Source: Xylanimonas allomyrinae
GTDB taxonomy: Bacteria; Actinomycetota; Actinomycetes; Actinomycetales; Cellulomonadaceae
DNA: 64,000 nt
Assembly: GCF_004135345.1 (NCBI RefSeq)
Contig: NZ_CP035495.1
Coordinates: 3,596,001 to 3,660,000, forward strand
Reading direction: 5' to 3'
A model generated the notes under the pieces. It ran no database searches. It had not been told where the DNA came from and saw only the letters and a list, made by a program, of their open reading frames with translations. The position numbers and the translations under genes are program-made. Shown piece after piece: positions 41,739 to 52,364 of this stretch (position 1 is the first letter of the stretch; the number at the start of each line of letters is the position of its first letter).

Positions 41739-42542
41739 TCAGCCGCGGCCGAAGTCGTGCAGCGCGCGCGTCAGCACGCGGTTGAAGGCGTCGGGTGCGT
41801 CGGTGTTGACGTCGTGGCCGGCGCCCGGGACGACGACGAGAGCGCCCTGGTAGGCGGCCGCCAGGTGGCGGTGCTCCTGCAGCCGCAGGTGGTCGCGTGA
41901 GCCGTTGACCAGCCAGACCGGGACGCGGGTGGCCCGCACGTCGGCGACCGACGAGTGCCCGGCCAGGTGCGTGAGGGCGTCCGTGACGACCTGCCACCCG
42001 GGCCGGTACGGGCCGACCGCGGCGGTGCCGCCGAGCAGGGCTGCGACGTCGGCGCCGCCCGCCTTGGAGCCCTTGCCGCTGAGCGCCGCGCGCCAGCGCG
42101 TGGTCGTCGATCGCGCCTGCCTGCTCGCGGCCGTCGCGCCCGCGACCGTGACGCGTGCGACGTCGCGGAACAGTGCGACCGGCTTGCCCTTGGGGTCGGA
42201 GCAGCAGCCTGCGGCGACCACGCCGGCCAGCCGTGTGGTGTGGGCGGGGCAGGCCTGCTGGAGCGCGGCGTCGCGCGCCGCGTAGGCGAGCGTCGTGTAC
42301 CCGCCGAGGCTCAGGCCGACGAGCGCGATGCGGCGGTCTGCGCCGAAGGACGTGACGGCGTCGTCGATGACCTCGAACGCCGCCGGGAGGGAGAACCGCT
42401 CGTCGCGCCGCTCGCCGTGCGCGGGCAGGTCGACGGCGACGGCGTCGTACCCGGCGTCGTGGACGTGCGCGACCTGCTCGTCCCAGATGGCCGACGACGT
42501 TCGCATGCCGTGCACGAAGACGACGGCGGGCTCGTTCCCCAT
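41739..42542 (-). CDS. Alpha/beta hydrolase
   Basis: 267 residues. The oxyanion segment VVFVHGMRTSSAIWD, nucleophile elbow VGLSLGGYTTLAYA (Ser), acid Asp in LVNGSRDHLR and His in VPGAGHDVNTD form a standard triad. The substrate is unknown; the family includes esterases and ring-cleavage hydrolases. It is divergent from the PHP gene with a 97-bp gap. Confidence 0.9.
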   Translation of the reverse strand: MGNEPAVVFVHGMRTSSAIWDEQVAHVHDAGYDAVAVDLPAHGERRDERFSLPAAFEVIDDAVTSFGADRRIALVGLSLGGYTTLAYAARDAALQQACPAHTTRLAGVVAAGCCSDPKGKPVALFRDVARVTVAGATAASRQARSTTTRWRAALSGKGSKAGGADVAALLGGTAAVGPYRPGWQVVTDALTHLAGHSSVADVRATRVPVWLVNGSRDHLRLQEHRHLAAAYQGALVVVPGAGHDVNTDAPDAFNRVLTRALHDFGRG

Positions 42543-42639
42543 GCGTCGATGGTCCCGCGCAGGGTGGTCGGAGGGCCAGGGCAGACACGGGGTGACCGGT
42601 GAAAGGTGGTGAAAACCCTGTGACGGCTACTGTGTCTCC

Positions 42640-43490
42640 GTGATCGACCTCCACACGCACTCGACGGCGTCGGACGGCACCGACCCCCGAGGCGCGTCAT
42701 CGAGGACGCGGCGGGCGCGGGGCTCACCGTCGTCGCGCTGACCGACCACGACACCACGGCCGGCTGGGACGAGGCGGTGCTGGCGGCCGAGCGCACGGGC
42801 ATCGCCCTGGTGCGCGGGGCCGAGATCTCCACGGTGTGCGGCGGCGTCAGCGTGCACCTGCTGGCGTACCTGCACGACCCCGAGCACGCGGCGCTGCTCG
42901 CCGAGCTGGAGGCCACGCGCGCGTCGCGCCTGACCCGGCTCGAGCGCATGGCCGGCCTGCTCGCCGTGGACTACCCGATCACCTGGGAGGACGTGCTCGC
43001 GCAGACGGGTCCGGACGCGACCGTGGGCCGCCCCCACCTGGCCGACGCGCTGGTCGCTGCGGGTGTGGTCGACACGCGTGACGAGGCGTTCGCGACCATG
43101 CTGCGGCCCGGCACCCGCTACTACGTGCCGCACGCCGCGCCCGATGCCGTCGCCGCGGTCCGCGCGGTGCGCGCGGCGGGCGGCGTGCCCGTGTTCGCGC
43201 ACCCGGGAGCGTCGCAGCGCGGGCGCGTGGTGCCCGAGGAGCGGATCGAGGAGCTCGCGGCGGCCGGGCTGGCCGGCCTCGAGGTCGACCACCGCGACCA
43301 CGACGGCGACACGCGCGCGCGGCTGCGCGACGTCGCGCGGGCGCTGGGCCTGCTGGTCACCGGGTCGAGCGACTACCACGGGGCGGGAAAACCGAACCGC
43401 CTCGGAGAGAACACGACGTCGGCCCGCGTGCTGGGTCAGATCGAGGAGCAGGGAACCGTGGACGTGGTGCGGCCGGGGCGGCGACGATGA
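42640..43490 (+). CDS. PHP-domain phosphoesterase (one frame break)
   Basis: About 283 residues. IDLHTHSTASDGTD (metal His pair) starts the protein at the GTG at 42640; VVALTDHDTTAGWDEA, RGAEIST, VFAHPGASQRGR and TGSSDYHG supply the other metal ligands. The frame breaks in a C5 run (42684-42688); one C gives DPPRRVIEDAAGAGLTVVALTDHDT. Homologues hydrolyse 3',5'-nucleoside bisphosphates or 5'-terminal nucleotides of RNA (RnaAM/YciV type). The stop overlaps the marC start. Confidence 0.88.
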
Positions 43491-44121
43491 GGGCGGTCCT
43501 GGACGTCACGTTGTTCACCGAGGTATTCGTGACGCTGTTCGTCATCATGGACCCGCCGGGGACGGTGCCCGTCTTTCTCGCGCTGACCTCGCGCATGACG
43601 CCGCGGCAGCGCAACCGGGCCGCCCGGCAGGCGATCCTCGTGGCGTTCGGAGTCGTCGTCGTGTTCGGCGCGCTGGGGCAGCAGGTGCTGGCCTACATGG
43701 GCATCTCGCTGCCGGCGCTGCAAGCGTCGGGTGGTCTGCTGCTGCTGTTCGTCGCCATGGAGCTGCTGACCGGCAAGGCGGAGAACCCCGAGCCTGCCAA
43801 GGGTGGGTCGGTCAACGTGGCGCTCGTGCCGCTGGGCACGCCGCTGCTCGCGGGCCGGGCGTGATCGTGGCGACCATGGTGTTCGTCCAGCAGAAGACGG
43901 ACGCGGCCGACAGCATGGCGGCCCACTGGGCGGCGATCGTGCTCGGGGTCGTCGCGGTCCACGTCTGCACGTACCTGGCGATGCGGTTCGCGAACGTGAT
44001 CCAGCGGGTGCTGCGCGAGTCGGGCGTCACGCTCATCACGCGTATCGCGGGCCTGCTGCTGGCGGCGATCGCCATCCAGATGATCGCGGACGCCGTGACG
44101 GCGTTCGTGCAGGCGGCGTAG
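43487..44121 (+). CDS. MarC-family integral membrane protein (one frame break)
   Basis: About 211 residues with six membrane helices. FVTLFVIMDPPGTVPVFLAL and LALVPLGTPLLAGPG-like blocks are characteristic of MarC/YhgN proteins, whose function is unsettled. The frame stops early at 43861 unless one base is added in GGGCCGGG (about 43853-43858). The repaired reading is PLGTPLLAGPGVIVATMVFVQQ and continues to 44121. It overlaps the PHP gene by 4 bp. Confidence 0.87.
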
Positions 44122-44195
44122 CCCGCGAGCGACGTGCCATCCGCGTGAGGTGGCCTTGACCTGAAGACAGGCAGGCCCATACCCCACTCGATGTT

Positions 44196-44287
44196 CGAAT
44201 CGTTGTGATTCGTGCCAACAGTCGGTTGGTTGCGCGCCAACCGCCCAGAACGGTCAAGACGCCCATGAATAGTTCATGACGTCATGA
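44196..44287 (+). promoter_or_regulatory. Palindrome-rich operator region upstream of the rpiB-like/glp genes
   Basis: Five inverted repeats lie in 92 bp: CGAATC-GTTGT-GATTCG (44196-44212), CCAAC-N5-GTTGG (44215-44229), GGTTGG-N7-CCAACC (44224-44242), ATGAA-TAG-TTCAT (44265-44277) and the perfect 14-bp TCATGACGTCATGA (44274-44287). The region is AT-richer than the flanks. Operator sites for one or two regulators are likely; no regulator gene is adjacent. Confidence 0.7.
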
Positions 44288-44329
44288 CCACGACGGCAGC
44301 GCAGGTGCTGCCGCTGACTGGAGGCTGCA

Positions 44330-44803
44330 ATGTCGCAGAGCACGACCCCGCGGATCGCGGTAGGCAACGACGAGGCAGCGGTGGCACTGCGCACCGTGGT
44401 GGTGGAGGAGCTGACCCGTCGAGGATGGCTGGTCGACACCTTCGGCCCCACCGACCGGGGCGACTCGGTCGACTACCCCGACGTGGCCGAGCTGGTCGCC
44501 CGCAAGGTCGCCGACGGCACGTACGAGCGGGCCGTCCTGCTGTGCGGCACGGGCATCGGCATGGCCATCGCCGCCAACAAGGTTCCCGGCGTGCGCGCCG
44601 CCCAGGTGTGCGACCCGTACTCGGCGCAGCGCGCCCGGATGTCGAACGACGCCCAGGTGATGACCATGGGCGAGCGCACCACCGGCCCCGAGCTCGCGCG
44701 CACGCTGCTCAACATCTGGCTGGACTCGGAGTTCGCGGGCGGCGGATCCGCGCAGAAGGTCGCCAAGCTGGACGCGCTCGACCGCCACGATCGCGCCGCG
44801 TGA
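44330..44803 (+). CDS. RpiB/LacAB-family sugar-phosphate isomerase
   Basis: 157 residues. RIAVGNDEAAVALR, the active-site CGTGIGMAIAANKVPGVRAA (catalytic Cys) and YSAQRARMSNDAQVMTMGERT define the family. Ribose-5-phosphate isomerase B is the default call. Close relatives with glycerol-type neighbours isomerise erythrulose-4-phosphate (EryI/DerI), and the pairing here with glpD and glpK makes that worth considering. Two hairpins separate it from glpD. Confidence 0.85.
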   Translation: MSQSTTPRIAVGNDEAAVALRTVVVEELTRRGWLVDTFGPTDRGDSVDYPDVAELVARKVADGTYERAVLLCGTGIGMAIAANKVPGVRAAQVCDPYSAQRARMSNDAQVMTMGERTTGPELARTLLNIWLDSEFAGGGSAQKVAKLDALDRHDRAA

Positions 44804-44811
44804 CGGCCCTC

Positions 44812-44876
44812 GGTGCCGGAGCCGCGGGCTCCGCGACCGGCACCTTCCTCCGCGCGGCCGGCTCACCGGCCGCGCG
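44812..44876 (+). terminator. Two successive hairpins after the rpiB-like gene
   Basis: GGTGCCGG (44812-44819) pairs with 44837-44844 with an inner GGAGCC/GGCTCC stem. CGCGCGGCCGG (44851-44861), loop CTCA, pairs perfectly with 44866-44876. The 280-bp gap to glpD holds no other recognised feature except its ribosome binding site, GAAGGAGAG (about 45071-45079). Confidence 0.72.
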
Positions 44877-45083
44877 CCGGGGAACACACGATCAGCACCT
44901 CGCTGGGCGGTCCGATCGGCTGGACCCCCACCCCGGCGCGTGACCTCGCGCCGCGTGTCGCGCCCGCCCCTGGGCACCTTCCGGCGCTGACCAGCCGACC
45001 CGCCCGCGGGGCGGTGGACCCGTGCCCGCCACCGGCGCCCGGTCCTCGCCCTGACCACGAACGACCCGAAGAAGGAGAGCACG

Positions 45084-46831
45084 ATGGTCACCACGCAGCT
45101 CACCGCTGAGTCCCGCACGCGGGCGCTCGCCGCGCTCGAAGCGTCCGACACCCCCTCTGGCGAGCTCGACATCCTCGTCATCGGCGGTGGCGTCACCGGC
45201 GCGGGCATCGCGCTCGACGCCGCGACCCGCGGCCTGTCGACCGCGATCGTCGAGGCACAGGACTGGTCGGCGGGGACGTCGAGCCGGTCCTCGAAGCTCG
45301 TCCACGGGGGCCTTCGCTACCTCCAGATGCTCGACTTCGCGCTGGTCCACGAGGCGCTGACGGAACGCGACCTGCTGATCAAGGAGCTGGCCCCGCACCT
45401 GGTGCGGCCCGTGCCCTTCCTCTACCCGCTCACCCGCCGCGTCTGGGAGCGCGCGTTCGTCGGCGCGGGCATCGCGCTGTACGACACGCTGGCGTCCCTC
45501 GCCCCGGGCAAGCGGGCCATGCCGCTGCACCGCCACTTCAGCCGCCACCAGCTCCTGCGCAAGTTCCCCGACCTGGCCGCGGACGCCGCGGTGGGAGCCA
45601 TCCAGTACTGGGACGCCAGCGTCGACGACGCCCGGCTCGTCGTCACGCTGGTCCGCACCGCCGCCGCGTACGGGGCCCACGCGGCCTCGCGCACCCAGGT
45701 GGTCGAGCTGACCCGCACCGCGACCGGCGCGGTCAACGGCGCCGTCGTCGCCGACCTGGAGACCGGCAAGCACATCACCGTGCGGGCGCGGCACGTCGTC
45801 AACGCGACGGGCGCGTGGACCGAGCAGACGGAGGCGCTCGCCGAGACCGAGGGGGCCTGCGGGTCCTGGCGTCGAAGGGCATCCACATCGTCGTCCCGCG
45901 CGAGCGCATCCGCGGCACGTCCGGCCTGATCCTCCAGACCGAGAAGTCGGTGCTGTTCGTCATCCCGTGGTCGCGCTACTGGATCATCGGCACCACCGAC
46001 ACCCCCTACACCGAGGACCTGTGGCACCCGGTGCCGAGCGCGGCGGACATCGACTACGTGCTGGAGAAGGCCAACGCGGTGCTCGCCGACCCGCTGACGC
46101 GTGACGACATCATCGGGTCGTTCGCCGGCCTGCGGCCGCTGCTGCAGCCGGGCACCAAGGAGGGCACGTCGTCGGCCAAGGTGTCGCGCGAGCACACCGT
46201 CGCGAACCCGACACCCGGGTTCTCGGTGATCGCGGGCGGCAAGCTGACCACCTATCGCGTCATGGCCAAGGACGCCGTCGACCACGCCATCGGGTCGCGC
46301 GCATCGGCGCTGCCGTCGATCACGCACACCATCCCGCTCGAAGGGGCCGTGGGCCTGCACGCCGTCTCGCGGCACGCGAGGACGTGGGCGGCGCGGTTCG
46401 GCTGGAGCCCGGCCATGGTCGACCACCTGCTGCACCGCTACGGCTCGAACCTGGCGCAGGTCGTCGCGCTGTGCGAGGAGGACCCGTCCCTGGCTCGTCC
46501 GCTGGAGCACGCCCCGGCGTACCTGCGGGCCGAGGTCCACTACGCGGCGTCGCACGAGGGGGCCCTCCACCTGGAGGACGTGCTCGCGCACCGCACGCGC
46601 CTGGAGTACGAGACCCCCGACGGCGGGCTCGCGGCCCTGCCCGAGATCGCGGGCATCGTCGCCCCGCTGCTCGGGTGGGACAAGTCCACCACGGCGGCCG
46701 AGACCGCAGCGTGCGCCGCCCGGCGCACGGCCTACGAGGACGCGGTCACCCGGCCCGACGACGCCACGGCCGCGCAGGCCCGGCTCGCGGTCGCCGGGGT
46801 CGCCGCGCCGCTTCCGCTTTCCGTCGGCTGA
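45084..46831 (+). CDS. glpD: Glycerol-3-phosphate dehydrogenase, FAD type (one frame break)
   Basis: About 582 residues. [20 protein letters not shown] (FAD loop), [37 protein letters not shown] and [22 protein letters not shown] are typical of GlpD. The enzyme oxidises glycerol-3-phosphate to DHAP and passes electrons to quinone at the membrane. A G5 run (45851-45855) lacks one base; the repaired join is [20 protein letters not shown]. glpK follows 32 bp later. Confidence 0.93.
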
Positions 46832-46863
46832 CAACACCACGTTCAAAGGAGAACCGGTTCACC

Positions 46864-48378
46864 ATGCCTGACTTTGTTCTTGCTATTGATCAGGGCACGA
46901 CGAGCTCGCGGGCGATGATTTTCGACCATGGTGGTCGGGTCGTGTCGGTGGGTCAGCTCGAGCACGACCAGATCTTTCCGCGTGCGGGGTGGGTCGAGCA
47001 CAGTCCGGAGCAGATCTGGAACAACGTGCGTGAGGCGGTGGGTCTTGCGTTGACGCGCGCGAACGTGACGTTCACGGATATCGCGGCGGTCGGGATCACG
47101 AACCAGCGTGAGACGACGGTGGTGTGGGACAGGCGCACGGGTAAGCCGGTCTATAACGCGATCGTGTGGCAGGACACGCGTACCCAGCCGATCGTGGAGG
47201 AGCTGGGGGGGCAGGCGGGGCCTGACCGGTACAAGTCGATCGTCGGGTTGCCGTTGGCGACGTATTTCTCCGGGCCGAAGGTCAAGTGGATCTTGGACAA
47301 CGTGGCCGGTGCCCGGGAGGCGGCCGAGCGTGGTGACCTGTTGTTCGGCAACACCGATGCGTGGGTGTTGTGGAACATGACCGGTGGCCCTGACGGGGGG
47401 GTGCACGTCACGGACGTCACGAACGCGTCGCGGACCATGCTGATGGACCTGGACACCTTGTCGTGGCGTGAGGACATCGCGGCGGACATGGGCATCCCGT
47501 TGTCGATGCTGCCGCAGATCCGCTCCTCGTCCGAGGTGTACGGGCTGGGCCGGGCGGGCGGGCTGCTGCCGGGGGTGCCGATCGCGGGCATCCTGGGCGA
47601 CCAGCAGGCTGCGACGTTCGGGCAGGCGTGCTTCGAGGCCGGCACGGCGAAGAACACCTACGGCACGGGCAACTTCATGCTGCTGAACACCGGCACCGAG
47701 AAGGTCCCCTCGCGCAACGGGCTGCTGACCACGGTCTGCTACAAGATCGGTGAGCAGGCTCCCCGGTACGCGTTGGAGGGGTCGATCGCGGTGACCGGGT
47801 CGCTCATCCAGTGGCTGCGCGACAACCTGGGCCTGTTCTCCGACGCCCCGGACGTGGAGTGGATGGCCCGCAAGGTCGAGGACAACGGTGGCGCGTACTT
47901 CGTGCCCGCGTTCTCGGGGCTGTTCGCCCCGTACTGGCGTCCCGACGCGCGTGGCGCCCTGGTGGGCCTGACCCGGTACGTCAACCGCAACCACATCGCG
48001 CGTGCCGCGCTGGAGTCGGTCGCCTTCCAGACCCGTGAGGTGCTGGAGGCCATGCGCGCCGATTCCGGGGTCGAGCTGACCGAGCTCAAGGTCGACGGCG
48101 GCATGGTCGCCAACGAGCTGCTCATGCAGTTCCAGGCCGACCAGCTCGGCGTGGACGTCGTACGCCCCCAGGTCGCCGAGACCACCGCGCTCGGCGCGGC
48201 CTACGCCGCCGGGATCGCGGTCGGGTTCTGGTCCGGGGAGTCGGACGTGACCGCCAACTGGGCCGAGGACCGCCGCTGGGAACCGTCCATGGACACCAGC
48301 GAACGCGAACGCCTCTACCGGCAATGGAAGAAAGCCGTCACCAAGACCTTCGACTGGGTCGACGCCGACACACAGTAA
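46864..48378 (+). CDS. glpK: Glycerol kinase
   Basis: 504 residues of the FGGY family: [66 protein letters not shown] and [20 protein letters not shown]. It phosphorylates glycerol for GlpD. AAGGAG precedes the ATG. By eye the first 500 bp use many T- and G-ending codons, unlike the C-ending pattern of the second half and of neighbouring genes, which hints at mosaic ancestry. The stop is followed by a rare T6 run. Confidence 0.97.
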   Translation: MPDFVLAIDQGTTSSRAMIFDHGGRVVSVGQLEHDQIFPRAGWVEHSPEQIWNNVREAVGLALTRANVTFTDIAAVGITNQRETTVVWDRRTGKPVYNAIVWQDTRTQPIVEELGGQAGPDRYKSIVGLPLATYFSGPKVKWILDNVAGAREAAERGDLLFGNTDAWVLWNMTGGPDGGVHVTDVTNASRTMLMDLDTLSWREDIAADMGIPLSMLPQIRSSSEVYGLGRAGGLLPGVPIAGILGDQQAATFGQACFEAGTAKNTYGTGNFMLLNTGTEKVPSRNGLLTTVCYKIGEQAPRYALEGSIAVTGSLIQWLRDNLGLFSDAPDVEWMARKVEDNGGAYFVPAFSGLFAPYWRPDARGALVGLTRYVNRNHIARAALESVAFQTREVLEAMRADSGVELTELKVDGGMVANELLMQFQADQLGVDVVRPQVAETTALGAAYAAGIAVGFWSGESDVTANWAEDRRWEPSMDTSERERLYRQWKKAVTKTFDWVDADTQ

Positions 48379-48427
48379 ACAGCCGGCGCACACATTTTTT
48401 CGAGTTCATAGCAAAGGGGTTATTTCC

Positions 48428-49810
48428 ATGGCGAGTCATGCAGGTGTCCCGACGTCGGGCCTGGTCAGCTGGAGGGATCTGAGCACCCTGAGGCGGTGGG
48501 GGCTGCTGATGCTGGTCTCGGCCGGCAGCTCGATCATCTTCTACATCCCGTATCTGCGCTGGGTCTTCCCCGACCAGATGATGGATGCGCTGGGGATCAA
48601 CAACCAGCAGATCGGCATCCTGATGTCCGCGTACGCGGTCACGGCGATGATCTGCTACGTGCCGTCGGGCATCCTGGCGGACAAGGTGCGGATGCGGACG
48701 CTGAGCTGGGTCGGCTACATCGCGACCGCCGTGCTGCTGTACGTGTACGCGCTGCTGCCCTCGTTCGGCGTGCTGATGGTCCTGATGATCGGCCTCGGCG
48801 TGACCACGATCCTGATCTGGTGGGGCACGCGCCTGAAGCTGGTGCGGCTGCTGTTCGACGAGTCGGAGTACCCGAGCCGCATCGGGTGGTCGTACCTGTT
48901 CTTCGCGCTGGGCGGCCTGCTGGTCGGCAACGTGATCGCGACGCTGCTGCTCAACCACACCGGGACCGACACCGCAGGTCACCAGGCGTTCTTGCGGTAC
49001 CTGCTGCTGAGCGTGGCCACGATCATCCTGGTGATGGGCGTGCTGGCGTTCCTGTTCATCCCGCGGTTCGACAACGAGTTCGACCCGAACGCCAAGCGTC
49101 TGTCGCTCTCGGAGTTCGTCGCCGCGCTGAAGAACCCGGCCGTCGTGTGGGCGTCCCTGACGATGTTCTTCGTCTACTTCATCCACACGTCGATCACGTA
49201 CACGACGCAGTGGCTGCAGATCGGTGCGATCGGGGTGGGCGCGGTCATGATCGCGAACATCGGCAACGTGCGCTCGTACGGGATGGGTGTGTTCTCCGGT
49301 CCGATCGCGGGTGCGATCACCAAGCGGGTCGGGTCGACGTCGAAGGTCGTCATGGGTGGCTTCGCGCTGGCCGTGGTGGGGCTGCTGACCTTCGTGCTCC
49401 TGCCGTGGAACACGTCGATGGCGGTGCCGTTCATCGTGCTGACGCTCGCGCTCGGGTTCGTGTGCACGGGTGTGTTCTACGTGACGACGGGGCAGCTGAC
49501 CGAGGCGCGGGTGCCGACGCAGACGTTCGGTGCGGCGGCGGGCATCGTGTCGCTGGTCGGGTTCTTGCCCGACACGTTCCGTGACATCTGGTTCGGCCGG
49601 ATGATCGACCAGGCCAACCTGGCCGACGGCGGGAACACCGGGGACGCGTTCCGCACCATCTGGTGGATCGTGATCGCCGCCTGTGTCCTGGGCGCCTTCT
49701 GCGCCTTCATGGTGCTGCGCATCGCTCGTAAGCAGAGCAAGGCCCGCGCAGAGCTGGCTTCCGGCGAGCACGGCGACGTCGTCGGCGCCTCCGCGAGCAC
49801 CGGCGCGTAG
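48428..49810 (+). CDS. MFS transporter, copy 1
   Basis: 460 residues with about twelve membrane segments. GILADKVRMRTLSWVG is the MFS loop 2-3 motif. The substrate is unknown. It stands between glpK and caiA, so glycerol-type compounds or carnitine/betaines are candidates; the family name cannot be fixed by eye. Bases 48647-49165 and 49185-49711 are identical to copy 2 at 58875-60269. The upstream gap has AAAGGGG before the ATG. Confidence 0.88.
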   Translation: MASHAGVPTSGLVSWRDLSTLRRWGLLMLVSAGSSIIFYIPYLRWVFPDQMMDALGINNQQIGILMSAYAVTAMICYVPSGILADKVRMRTLSWVGYIATAVLLYVYALLPSFGVLMVLMIGLGVTTILIWWGTRLKLVRLLFDESEYPSRIGWSYLFFALGGLLVGNVIATLLLNHTGTDTAGHQAFLRYLLLSVATIILVMGVLAFLFIPRFDNEFDPNAKRLSLSEFVAALKNPAVVWASLTMFFVYFIHTSITYTTQWLQIGAIGVGAVMIANIGNVRSYGMGVFSGPIAGAITKRVGSTSKVVMGGFALAVVGLLTFVLLPWNTSMAVPFIVLTLALGFVCTGVFYVTTGQLTEARVPTQTFGAAAGIVSLVGFLPDTFRDIWFGRMIDQANLADGGNTGDAFRTIWWIVIAACVLGAFCAFMVLRIARKQSKARAELASGEHGDVVGASASTGA

Positions 49811-49915
49811 CGGCGACTCGTTCCGCCCCCGTGGCGCGGCACGCGCACGGGACCATGCCTGACCTTCCCTGACCGACACACAGACATCGCTCACGCGAGA
49901 GAGATCGAGGACCGG

Positions 49916-51049
49916 ATGGACTTCACCCTGACCGACGAGCAAGAGCTCATCGTCACCGGCGTCCGCGGGCTCATGGAGTCCGAGAACTGGGACGCGTACT
50001 TCGAGGAGTGCGACGCACGGCACGAGTATCCGGAGCGCTGGGTCAAGGCCCTCGCCGACCTGGGCATCGACTCCCTCATGCTGGACGAGGAGCACGGTGG
50101 CTTCGGCGAGGGGCTGACCACCCTGCTGGCGGTCTGGGAGGAGCTCGGGCGCCTCGGCGGGCCCACCTATGTGCTCTACCAGCTGCCCGGTTTCGACCAG
50201 ATCATCGAGAACGGCACGCCCGAGCAGGTCGAGAAGATCATGGCGCTGCGTGGCACCGGCAAGCAGATGTGGAACGCGGCGATCACCGAGCCGAGCGCCG
50301 GCTCGGACGTCGGGTCGCTCAAGACGACCTACACGCGCCGCGACGGGAAGATCTACCTCAACGGGCACAAGACGTTCATCACGTCGTCCCTCGGGTCCCC
50401 GTACCTGGTGATCATGGCCCGTGACGCCGACAACTACGACGTCTTCACCGAGTTCTTCGTGGACATGTCGCTGCCGGGCATCAAGGTCGAGGCGCTCGAC
50501 AAGCTCGGGTTGCGCATGGACTCGTGCGCCGACGTCTACCTCGACAACGTCGAGCTGACCGAGGCGGACATCTTCGGCACCGAGGGCAACGGCTTCCAGC
50601 GCGTCGTGCGGTCGTTCGACGTCGAGCGGTTCCTCGTGGCCGCGACGAACTACGCCACCGCCCTGTGCGCTCTGGAGGACGCCGCGAAGTACGCCAACCA
50701 GCGCGAGCAGTTCGGCGAGAAGATCTTCCGGTTCCAGCTCATCCAGGAGAAGTTCTGCTCCATGTGGATCGAGGTGGAGAACATGCGCAACATGCTCTAC
50801 CGCACGGCCTGGCTCTATGACACCGGTCAGATGGGCAACGGCGAGGCCGCGATGTGCAAGTACTACTGCGCCAACGCGGCGTTCCGCGTCGTCGACCAGG
50901 CCCTCCAGGTGCTCGGTGGGGTCGGGATCGCCGGCGGCCACCGGGTCGGGCGGTTCTGGCGTGACCTGCGCGTCGACCGGATCTCCGGCGGCAGCGACGA
51001 GATGCAGATCCTGACGGCCGGCCGCTCCATCCTGAAGAGGTACCGCTGA
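49916..51049 (+). CDS. caiA: Crotonobetainyl-CoA reductase (acyl-CoA dehydrogenase fold)
   Basis: 377 residues, resembling E. coli CaiA (about 380) from end to end: [11 protein letters not shown] start, [82 protein letters not shown] and the final [21 protein letters not shown]-like block. In E. coli it reduces crotonobetainyl-CoA to gamma-butyrobetainyl-CoA with electrons from FixAB. GAGAGATCGAGGACCGG precedes the ATG. It starts the cai-fix operon. Confidence 0.93.
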   Translation: MDFTLTDEQELIVTGVRGLMESENWDAYFEECDARHEYPERWVKALADLGIDSLMLDEEHGGFGEGLTTLLAVWEELGRLGGPTYVLYQLPGFDQIIENGTPEQVEKIMALRGTGKQMWNAAITEPSAGSDVGSLKTTYTRRDGKIYLNGHKTFITSSLGSPYLVIMARDADNYDVFTEFFVDMSLPGIKVEALDKLGLRMDSCADVYLDNVELTEADIFGTEGNGFQRVVRSFDVERFLVAATNYATALCALEDAAKYANQREQFGEKIFRFQLIQEKFCSMWIEVENMRNMLYRTAWLYDTGQMGNGEAAMCKYYCANAAFRVVDQALQVLGGVGIAGGHRVGRFWRDLRVDRISGGSDEMQILTAGRSILKRYR

Positions 51050-52296
51050 TGGCCGCGCAGGACGGCGCCGGGAGCGGCACGGGCCCGCTCGGCGCCGGGA
51101 TGCCCGGGTTCGGCAGCCTCGAGGGCGTCACCGTCGTCTACTCGGCGATCGAGATCGCCGCTCCGACGGCCGCCGCGCTCATGGCGGAATGGGGCGCCAA
51201 CGTCATCTGGATCGAGAACACCCGGGTCGGGGACTCGATGCGGGACACCGCCTTCATCAAGGAGGTGGAGCGCCGCAACCAGCGCAGCGTGTGCCTGAAC
51301 CCGTTCAAGCCCGGCGGGCGGGAGGCGTTCCTCAAGCTCATCGAGAAGGCCGACATCTTCATCGAGTCCTCCAAGGGGCCGGTGTACAAGAACCGTGGGC
51401 TGACCGACGAGCTGCTCTGGGAGCACAACCCGGAGCTGGTCATCACCCACGTCTCGGGGTACGGGCAGTACGGCGAGGACGTCCGCGTCAACCGTGCCGC
51501 CTACGACCGGACGGTCCAGGCGTACATGGGCTATCTGTCGCAGAACGGCACGCCCGAGCAGCCCATGGCGCCCGGGCCGTACGTGGCCGACTACTTCACC
51601 GCGCTCATGGTGACCAGCTCGAGCCTCGCCGCGCTGTACCGCGCCAAGCGGACCGGCACGGGCGAGAGCATCGACTGCGCGATGCACGAGACGCTGCTGC
51701 GGGTCGGGGCCTACTACATGGTCGACTACCTCAACGCGGGCGTCGAGTACCCCCGGCCGGGGCCGCGCAACCAGAACCTGTGCGCGATCGGCGAGTACGA
51801 GTGCGCCGACGGCTGGGTGTCGATCATCTGCTACGGGGCGCCGCAGAACAAGTACCTGCTCGAGACCATCGGGCTGGGTCACCTGTGGGGCACGGAGGAG
51901 TACCCCGACGGTACGACGGCGCTGTGGCGTGACGGGCCGCAGGCCGAGGCCATCGAGAAGGCGCTGGGCGACTACCTGCGCACGCAGAAGGTGGCCGACG
52001 TCGAACGGGACTTCACGGCCCAGGCGATCGCCGCCGGGGAGATGCTCGAGATCCGCGACCTGGAGGCCCAGGAGCACTTCCAGCTTCGGGAGGACTTCAT
52101 CGAGTGGGAGACCCACGAGGGCAAGACGGTCAAGGGCGTCAACATCTTCCCGAAGTTTGCCCGCAGGCCGGGCACCATCTGGCGGCCGATGCCTGCGCTC
52201 GGGCAGGACACCGCCGACGTCCTGACGGCCGCGGGCGTCAGCCCCGAGGAGCTTGAGGCCCTCCAGGAGCAGGGCATCGTGCGCCTCGGCGACTGA
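51049..52296 (+). CDS. caiB: L-carnitine CoA-transferase (class III)
   Basis: 415 residues. AEWGANVIWIENTRVGDS, IFIESSKGPVYKNRGLTDELLW, VITHVSGYGQYG and GTGESIDCAMHETLLR match CaiB; the Asp in ESID is the family's acyl-CoA-forming residue. PNVFPKF-like KGVNIFPKFARRPGTIWR near the end is also CaiB-like. It moves CoA between gamma-butyrobetainyl-CoA and carnitine or crotonobetaine. A 21-residue Gly-rich leader precedes the conserved start. The ATG overlaps the caiA stop by one base. Confidence 0.93.
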   Translation: MAAQDGAGSGTGPLGAGMPGFGSLEGVTVVYSAIEIAAPTAAALMAEWGANVIWIENTRVGDSMRDTAFIKEVERRNQRSVCLNPFKPGGREAFLKLIEKADIFIESSKGPVYKNRGLTDELLWEHNPELVITHVSGYGQYGEDVRVNRAAYDRTVQAYMGYLSQNGTPEQPMAPGPYVADYFTALMVTSSSLAALYRAKRTGTGESIDCAMHETLLRVGAYYMVDYLNAGVEYPRPGPRNQNLCAIGEYECADGWVSIICYGAPQNKYLLETIGLGHLWGTEEYPDGTTALWRDGPQAEAIEKALGDYLRTQKVADVERDFTAQAIAAGEMLEIRDLEAQEHFQLREDFIEWETHEGKTVKGVNIFPKFARRPGTIWRPMPALGQDTADVLTAAGVSPEELEALQEQGIVRLGD

Positions 52297-52364
52297 GCCC
52301 TGCACGCGAAGACAGGCCCGAGGACAGGCCCGAAGACGAGGCCCGAAGACGAGGAAGTGAGCCA

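Noticed and set aside
44804-45083. Small gene between the rpiB-like gene and glpD
   Set aside because: The interval is dominated by two hairpins, and the open frames look random.
45084-46831. glpD as a pseudogene
   Set aside because: One added G in a G5 run restores a complete GlpD, and the same error type recurs in many unrelated genes here.
49916-51049. General fatty-acid acyl-CoA dehydrogenase
   Set aside because: End-to-end resemblance to CaiA and the caiB-fixAB-caiC context argue for crotonobetainyl-CoA reductase.
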